A stretch of 12,550 bases of DNA from Sulfitobacter sp. (GTDB lineage Bacteria; Pseudomonadota; Alphaproteobacteria; Rhodobacterales; Rhodobacteraceae): assembly GCA_024636405.1 (NCBI GenBank), contig JAGXHC010000100.1, positions 1 to 12,550 on the forward strand, in the 5' to 3' direction. The notes under the pieces are model-generated. The model saw only the letters and a list, made by a program, of their open reading frames with translations, did not search any database and was not told the origin of the DNA. The first letter of the stretch is position 1; every line of letters starts with the position of its first letter. This document shows, in pieces, positions 8,404 through 12,550 of the stretch. Made by a program: the position numbers and the translations under genes.

Positions 8404-9376
8404 GGGAAATCCGTGGGTCAAGGAAGGCATAAAGCAGGTCCGCAACCAGGTTCATCAGGATCACCACCACGGCGATCATCAGAAACGCACCTTGCGCCAG
8501 CGGATAATCCGAAGCCGACACCGCGATGACCAATTCACGCCCCAGACCGGGCCACGAGAAAACCGATTCCACCACCACATTGCCTTGCAACTGATAGCCG
8601 ACCGAAATCGCAAACGAGGTCATTACTGGCAACAGCGCATTACGCGCCGCGTGTTTCACCACCACCGTCCATTTCGAAAGCCCCTTGACCCGCGCCATGG
8701 TCACGAAATCTTCTTTCATCACGTCCAGCATGTTCGAGCGCATCAGCAACAACGGAAGCCCCTGCGAGTAGATTGCCAGCGTGGCCGCGGGCAAGGCCAG
8801 ATGTGACAGAAAATCCGCCGACGTATAGAATTGCCAGAAATTCCCATGCTCGACACCGGGGGATCTTGTACCGCCTGCCGGAAACCAGCCCAGCCAGAAC
8901 GAAAAGATCGCAAGCAAGACCATGCCCAGCCAGAATTCAGGCATCGCCCGTGTGGTCAGCACAGCGGTGAGCGAAATCTTCTCGACCGCAGAACCGCGTC
9001 GCCACGCCAGCCATGCACCGGCCAGGATGCCAAACACATACGCGATGATCAGCGATGAAAACGTCAGAATGAGCGTGTTGGGCAATAAGGCGAGGATGCG
9101 TTCTCCGACGGGCGTGCGATACCGAAAGGAATACCCCATCTCGCCCTGCAACAGATTGCCCAGATATGTGAAATATTGCGACCATAGTGGTTTATCGAGA
9201 CCGAATTGCGCCATCAGGGCTTCTTGCTGCTCGGCGGTGAATGTCGGGTCGATATAGGCCGCCATCGGATTGCCGGGCATCAGCCGGAACAGCAAGAACA
9301 GGATCGTGACCACCGCCCATAGCACCAGAACCAGTTGCAGAAGCCGCGCTATGATCGCTTTGGCCTGTGTCATCAT
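8396..9376 (-). CDS. Dpp/Opp-type ABC transporter permease (DppB/OppB-like), 326 aa
   Basis: Inner-membrane channel subunit that forms the heterodimeric pore with the C-type permease. The first helix covers about residues 10-31 and is followed by RLMPGNPMAAYIDP, the usual B-type stretch. Other family marks are FGLDKPLWSQYFTYLGNLLQGEMGYSF as a region (58-84) and the EAA loop at 224-250 (FVTMARVKGLSKWTVVVKH, ending LLP). The C-terminus FLDPRISHA is characteristic of B-type subunits. Two adjacent ATGs (9376 and 9373) are possible starts; the second sits at the better distance from an AAGGA Shine-Dalgarno. The 116-base gap upstream, which holds two stem-loops, separates it from the binding-protein gene. 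Confidence 0.94.
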   Translation of the reverse strand: MMTQAKAIIARLLQLVLVLWAVVTILFLLFRLMPGNPMAAYIDPTFTAEQQEALMAQFGLDKPLWSQYFTYLGNLLQGEMGYSFRYRTPVGERILALLPNTLILTFSSLIIAYVFGILAGAWLAWRRGSAVEKISLTAVLTTRAMPEFWLGMVLLAIFSFWLGWFPAGGTRSPGVEHGNFWQFYTSADFLSHLALPAATLAIYSQGLPLLLMRSNMLDVMKEDFVTMARVKGLSKWTVVVKHAARNALLPVMTSFAISVGYQLQGNVVVESVFSWPGLGRELVIAVSASDYPLAQGAFLMIAVVVILMNLVADLLYAFLDPRISHA

Positions 9377-9400
9377 TCATCCTTGTCTGGACAGTCGTCC

Positions 9401-9425
9401 GGGCGTGCAAAGATCGTGCACCCCC
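9401..9425 (-). other. Predicted stem-loop upstream of the dppB-like gene
   Basis: Inverted repeat with 9-base arms (GGGCGTGCA at 9401-9409 and TGCACCCCC at 9417-9425), one mismatch, and a 7-base loop. In the minus-strand transcript it lies about 25 bases before the dppB-like start, close to the ribosome site. It could affect mRNA stability or translation of the permease genes. No U-run follows, so it is not a standard terminator. Confidence 0.4.
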
Positions 9426-9453
9426 ACGGCGGGATTTCGGGAAACGGTAAAAC

Positions 9454-9480
9454 AGGCAGGGACCGATCAGGCCCCTGCCT
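9454..9480 (-). terminator. Predicted stem-loop after the binding-protein gene (attenuator or mRNA-stabilising hairpin)
   Basis: Perfect 8-base arms AGGCAGGG (9454-9461) and CCCTGCCT (9473-9480) with an 11-base loop, 12 bases past the stop of the binding-protein gene. On the minus-strand RNA it is followed by GUUUUACC, a short and weak U-rich stretch. This fits a leaky terminator or a 3'-end protecting hairpin that lets the binding protein be expressed above the permeases. The hairpin is seen in the sequence; its role is inferred. Confidence 0.5.
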
Positions 9481-9492
9481 CAAACGACTGGT

Positions 9493-11151
9493 CTACTCGG
9501 CAGCCAGCGTTTCCTTTTCGTCGCCGGGATAATGCAGGCGCCCGCTCTCCAGCGTGTAACCCGCCTCTTTCAGCAAGTTGGCGGCAACGTCCTGTCCGGC
9601 CTTGAAATTGTCGACCAGGGCCGTATCGCTCCAGAATGCCAACGCGGGCGAGACCACGGAATTCGACGGAATGGCGAGCCCCTTGAATGCCGCGTTTACG
9701 ATCAGGCGACGATCCACCGCCGCTGACAGCGCATTGCGGAACGCCGGATCATCAAAGGGCGGGCGGCGGTTGTTGAAGGCGACGTAGCGAAAGCCCATCT
9801 CGATCGTCGAGACAACTGCCAGATCGCCATCGGCGGCGGCCGCATCAATCAGCACCTGCGGATCACCGTTGAAATCCGCCAGAAAGTTGATTTCGCCTGA
9901 CCGCAGCATGCCCAGTGCCGCCTCTACGTTCGGCACCACACGCAAGATCCAGCGTTCGGCCTTGGGCGGATTGAAATGATCCGTGTTGGCGCTCAGCACG
10001 ATTTCCTCATTCGCCAGCCACCGCTCGAACTTGTAGGGGCCGGACCCGATCGGGGTGTCTTCCTGATAGCTTTCGGCGTTTTCATCCTTGGTCATCAGAT
10101 CGGTGATCACGGGTTCCCAGATGTGTTTCGGAACAAGGTTGATCTTGGCAAGGCTCGATGTGGCAAAGGAAGCTGAGGCCGCGTTCAGCGTGAACACGAT
10201 TGTGCTGTCGTCCACGATCTCGATGGATTTGATGTTGCTCGCGAAGGGCTTGTACATTGGCGCCTCGCCCGACATCGGCACTTCGAACGAGAATTTGACA
10301 TCCTCGACCGTCACCGGCTCTCCGTCATGCCATTTCATGCCGCTGCGTAACTTGACCTCGACCGTGGTCTCGTCCTTGAATTCATAGCTTTCAGCCGCCC
10401 AGGGTTGGGGCAAACCGTCCGGGCCAACCCGCGCCAGCCGATCATAGATCAGTTCGGTAACCCAGCTGTCCACCCCGCCCGAGATGTAGAGCGGATTGAT
10501 CGAAATCACGTTATCGGCAGTGTTCAGGATTATATCCTTGTTGTCGCCGATCGGTTCGATGTTGATGAAGGTCCAGGTATTGCGGATACCTATACCGCTC
10601 TGCTCGACGGCAGTGCTTTCCTTGAATTTGGCCTTGTCGAAGGCGAACGTTTGCTTGGGATGGACCAGCATCATGTTGGGCTGGTCCCGAGCCAGCATTT
10701 CTTGTGCCTGAAACACCAGTTCCTTGCGTTTTTCCGGATCGATCGCGATGCGTTGCGCTTCGACGATCTTGTCATATTCAGGGTTCATGTATCCGATGAA
10801 GTTATAGCCCTTCTCGGCCGTGCTTGAATTGAACAGGTTATAGATGATTTCGTCAGGATCGGACCGTTCGGGGCGTCCGACCATCTGCCAGGCCGTCGCA
10901 TCCCACTTATCTCGCTGATACCAGACGATATCCGACAGCTGCTCCCAGGGCATCACCTTGACCTCGACATCGAGGCCCAGCTTTTCCCATTCCTGCGCGA
11001 TCAGTTGCACGGACTGAAATTCGGCTGGCTGTGACGCCTGCGGGCGCGAATATATCTCGATTGTCCTGATCTCCTCGCCGGCCAGCACCGGCGCGGAAAG
11101 CACAGTCAGCCCCATCGCCGCCGTGACCAGATTATTCTTAAAGTTTCTCAT
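9493..11151 (-). CDS. Family-5 (peptide/nickel-class) ABC substrate-binding protein with circularly permuted domain order, 552 aa
   Basis: Periplasmic receptor of the neighbouring importer. It starts with a signal peptide (basic MRNFKNN, hydrophobic core, likely cleavage after VLA at residue 24; no lipobox cysteine). Family-5 sequence marks are all present, but in a rotated order. Residues 29-198 hold what is normally the C-terminal portion: VQLIAQEWEKLGLDVEVKV, SDPDEIIYNLF, GYMNPEYDKIVEAQ, DPEKRKELVFQAQEMLARDQP and LVHPKQTFAF. Residues 205-543 hold the usual N-terminal and middle portions: ISINPLYIS near the beginning, LIYDRLARVGPDG, WAAESYEF, VKLRSGMKWHDGEPVTVEDV (266-285), IEIVDDSTIVFTL, LVPKHIWEP, PIGSGPYKFERW, MLRSGEINF, FNNRRPPFDDPAFRNALSAA and NLLKEAGY (525-532). 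The join near EPIGDNKDI (199-207) links the usual C- and N-termini. A GGGAG Shine-Dalgarno precedes the ATG. The gene lies 26 bases after the racemase gene. The ligand is unknown; the gene context suggests a peptide-like or cyclic amide compound. Confidence 0.93.
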   Translation of the reverse strand: MRNFKNNLVTAAMGLTVLSAPVLAGEEIRTIEIYSRPQASQPAEFQSVQLIAQEWEKLGLDVEVKVMPWEQLSDIVWYQRDKWDATAWQMVGRPERSDPDEIIYNLFNSSTAEKGYNFIGYMNPEYDKIVEAQRIAIDPEKRKELVFQAQEMLARDQPNMMLVHPKQTFAFDKAKFKESTAVEQSGIGIRNTWTFINIEPIGDNKDIILNTADNVISINPLYISGGVDSWVTELIYDRLARVGPDGLPQPWAAESYEFKDETTVEVKLRSGMKWHDGEPVTVEDVKFSFEVPMSGEAPMYKPFASNIKSIEIVDDSTIVFTLNAASASFATSSLAKINLVPKHIWEPVITDLMTKDENAESYQEDTPIGSGPYKFERWLANEEIVLSANTDHFNPPKAERWILRVVPNVEAALGMLRSGEINFLADFNGDPQVLIDAAAADGDLAVVSTIEMGFRYVAFNNRRPPFDDPAFRNALSAAVDRRLIVNAAFKGLAIPSNSVVSPALAFWSDTALVDNFKAGQDVAANLLKEAGYTLESGRLHYPGDEKETLAAE

Positions 11152-11177
11152 TTGATTCTCCCTTTTTTGATTGTTTC

Positions 11178-11933
11178 TCAGGCAACGTGCAGCTGATCGA
11201 GCTTCAGACCGGACGCCATCTTGGACGGCGTGGGATATGCTTTCTTGGAATGCGACAGCCCCATCGAAATCCAGCTTTCCGCCTGTTTCAGCGCCGCCTT
11301 GGCTGCATTGACCGCAGGCACGCCGACGGCGGCGGAAATCTCGTCAGCCATATCAAGAAATGACATCGTCATGCAGCCAAACATCAAAGCATCGGCCCGG
11401 TCCTGCTCCACGCAGGCATTTGCCACGTCGATCATCCGCTTTCGCGTCGCATCAGGGGCGGTCATCAACTCCAGAACCGGAATATCTGTAGCGCGTACCG
11501 ACGCAAGCTTGTCCAACACCCCGGCGCGATAGGCCAGATGCTTCTGGCTCGCGATCATGCTGTCGTAGATCGTGAGGATGGAAAAACTGTGACCCAAACC
11601 CGCCGACAAAAGCAGCGATGCCTCGCACGGACCGATAACCGGAATTGTCACGACTTCTCGCGCGGCCTCAAGGCCGGGATCACCGAAACATCCAATAATG
11701 CAGGCATCAAAACCATCTGCCTCGCAGCGCGCGATCAACTCGACTGTGGCAGGCACGCATAACGCTTCTTCGTAGGCCGATTCAATTGATGCAGGTCCCG
11801 ATGTGACATCTATCACGCTTACACTGGTTCCATCAAAGGCCCACTCATTCAGCAGGGCCTCGCGGCGCTTCATTTCCGCTATACCGAGTTTGCCCTTGGA
11901 CATCGGACCGGGCACGACATACGCAATACGCAT
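11178..11933 (-). CDS. Aspartate/glutamate/hydantoin racemase family protein, 251 aa
   Basis: Cofactor-independent racemase of the Asp/Glu/hydantoin family, which inverts a stereocentre with two cysteines acting as acid and base. The two expected cysteines are present: Cys82 in IIGCFGDPGLEAARE and Cys187 in LMFGCMTMSF. The GCFGDPGLEAARE and IPVIGPCEAS wording resembles hydantoin racemases more than glutamate racemases. The ATG at 11933 (MRIAYVVPGP) is preferred because GGGGGA stands just upstream and the protein then opens directly with the first strand. The ATG at 11945 is an in-frame alternative without a Shine-Dalgarno. As first gene of the operon, ahead of the transporter and HyuAB, it would let both enantiomers of a substrate be used. 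Exact substrate not known; other members of this superfamily act as decarboxylases or maleate isomerases. Confidence 0.88.
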   Translation of the reverse strand: MRIAYVVPGPMSKGKLGIAEMKRREALLNEWAFDGTSVSVIDVTSGPASIESAYEEALCVPATVELIARCEADGFDACIIGCFGDPGLEAAREVVTIPVIGPCEASLLLSAGLGHSFSILTIYDSMIASQKHLAYRAGVLDKLASVRATDIPVLELMTAPDATRKRMIDVANACVEQDRADALMFGCMTMSFLDMADEISAAVGVPAVNAAKAALKQAESWISMGLSHSKKAYPTPSKMASGLKLDQLHVA

Positions 11934-11945
11934 CAAATCCCCCAT

Positions 11946-12049
11946 TGTTTTACTGACTGAAACAGTGTTTCTGTATCAACACTACCGCAGATTCGTTTTT
12001 TTTTGCAACACATCTGTCAACAATCTGCAAAGTCCCACAGGAGAAGTCC
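11946..12049. promoter_or_regulatory. Divergent promoter region between the catabolic operon and the IclR-type regulator gene
   Basis: Spacer between two genes reading away from each other, so promoters for both should lie here. On the minus strand a consensus-like -35 TTGACA is visible (12020-12015), followed by an A-run from the T-tract at 11996-12004, but no convincing -10 at the right distance was found. On the plus strand AGGAGA (12039-12044) is the Shine-Dalgarno of the regulator. A further inverted repeat, TTTGCA (12002-12007) and TGCAAA (12026-12031), flanks the TTGACA element and could be a second binding site. Promoter positions are inferences. Confidence 0.5.
11956..11974. promoter_or_regulatory. 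Palindromic candidate operator for the IclR-family regulator
   Basis: Odd palindrome GAAACA-G-TGTTTC (11959-11971), perfect over 6-base arms. It extends to ACTGAAACAGTGTTTCTGT with one mismatched pair per arm. Its centre lies 32 bases upstream of the preferred racemase ATG, where a bound repressor would block transcription of the operon. The GAAAC/GTTTC arms resemble known operators of IclR-family proteins such as KdgR. Binding by the adjacent regulator is inferred from position and symmetry. Confidence 0.5.
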
Positions 12050-12550
12050 GTGACCGAGAAGAAAAACTATACGATAGAAGCCGTTGCCAGGGCGCTGTTT
12101 GTCCTAGAGGCTTTGGCAGAAAAACCAGGACAGGGCGTGACGGAACTTGCCCGGACGCTTGGCTTGACCAAATCCATCGTGTTTCGCCTGCTGTTCACCC
12201 TGGAAGAACGCGGATTCGTCTCGCGTGACGATGATCGGGCGACGTATTCGCTGGGCTACCGCATGGCCGTGCTTGGCGAACGTGTCGGGCGCGAAGGGAC
12301 GCTGATGCATGTGGCGCCACCCGTGATGGAAGCGTTGCGCGACGAGACAGGCGAAAACGTCAATCTGGTGACACGTGAAGGCATGCGCAGCCACGTTCTT
12401 GCGACAAGGCAGGGAACCCACCCCATCCGTATCTTCGCCGAAGCTGGTCGACACGGTCCTTTGCATGCCGGTGGTGCATCTATGCTGATGCTGGCATTCG
12501 CCGCCGAAGAGGTGATCGACCGCGCACTTTCCGAACCCTTGCAAAGATAT
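12050..12550 (+). CDS. IclR family transcriptional regulator, N-terminal 167 residues, cut by right window edge
   Basis: DNA-binding regulator that probably controls the divergent operon in response to its substrate or an intermediate. The N-terminal winged helix-turn-helix covers about residues 8-70: YTIEAVARALFVLEALAE, GVTELARTLGLTKSIVFRLL with the recognition helix, then LEERGFVSRD and YSLGYRM. The beginning of the effector-binding domain follows, with ENVNLVTREG (102-110), SHVLATRQGTHPIRI and HAGGASMLMLAF (139-150), matching the usual IclR layout. The start is a GTG at 12050 with AGGAGA 5 bases upstream; no better upstream start is visible. The frame is open to the last base, so the C-terminal part of the effector domain lies outside the window. 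Members act as repressors or activators, and many autoregulate. Confidence 0.93.
   Translation, partial: MTEKKNYTIEAVARALFVLEALAEKPGQGVTELARTLGLTKSIVFRLLFTLEERGFVSRDDDRATYSLGYRMAVLGERVGREGTLMHVAPPVMEALRDETGENVNLVTREGMRSHVLATRQGTHPIRIFAEAGRHGPLHAGGASMLMLAFAAEEVIDRALSEPLQRY

Noticed and set aside
9377..9492. Possible remnant of an ancestral tandem binding-protein copy downstream of the permuted gene
   Set aside because: Translating the gap in frame past the stop gives no sequence resembling the family segment that would follow LLKEAGY, so no duplication relic is visible.
11996..12004. Run of nine T residues as a rho-independent terminator
   Set aside because: It lies between two genes reading away from each other, no GC-rich stem precedes it on either strand, and no transcript is expected to end there.

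Overview
The window looks like a piece of a chromosome (or large replicon) from a GC-rich alphaproteobacterium. The codon use, the protein sequences and the gene set resemble Rhodobacteraceae/roseobacters; this is an impression from reading the sequence, not a database result. There are no RNA genes, insertion sequences, CRISPR arrays or phage genes. It holds one long catabolic operon on the minus strand and, at the right edge, the start of its likely regulator on the plus strand.

In transcription order (right to left) the operon encodes: an Asp/Glu/hydantoin-racemase-like protein (11933-11178); a periplasmic family-5 substrate-binding protein (11151-9493); two permeases of the Dpp/Opp class (9376-8396, 8403-7498); two Dpp/Opp ATPases (7501-6476, 6476-5481); a zinc-free MDR/quinone-oxidoreductase-like enzyme (5484-4483); the B and A subunits of a hydantoinase/oxoprolinase-family ATP-dependent enzyme (4463-2637, 2650-605); and an M20 metallopeptidase cut by the left edge (608-1). 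From the permease genes on, neighbours overlap by 1-14 bases (several ATGA or TGATG junctions) or, between the MDR gene and hyuB, lie 19 bases apart. This argues for a single, translationally coupled transcript. The only sizeable gap inside the operon is the 116 bases between the binding protein and the first permease. It holds two predicted stem-loops, as is common where binding protein is made in excess over the membrane parts.

A divergent IclR-family regulator begins at 12050 (GTG start, good Shine-Dalgarno) and runs off the right edge. The 116-base divergent spacer contains a 13-base odd palindrome (GAAACA-G-TGTTTC) just upstream of the racemase start. It resembles operators of IclR/KdgR-type regulators and is a candidate control site for the operon.

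Taken together the cluster reads as an uptake and ring-opening route for a small peptide-like, cyclic amide (lactam, hydantoin, oxoproline or cyclic-peptide-type) compound: import by the ABC transporter, stereochemical inversion by the racemase, ATP-driven ring opening by HyuA/HyuB, amide hydrolysis by the M20 peptidase, and an unplaced redox step by the MDR enzyme. The substrate cannot be read from the sequence.

The most striking observation is that the binding protein appears circularly permuted. What is normally the C-terminal portion of a family-5 binding protein (about residues 29-198 here) directly follows the signal peptide, and the usual N-terminal and middle portions (about residues 205-543) come after it, with no duplication or loss apparent.
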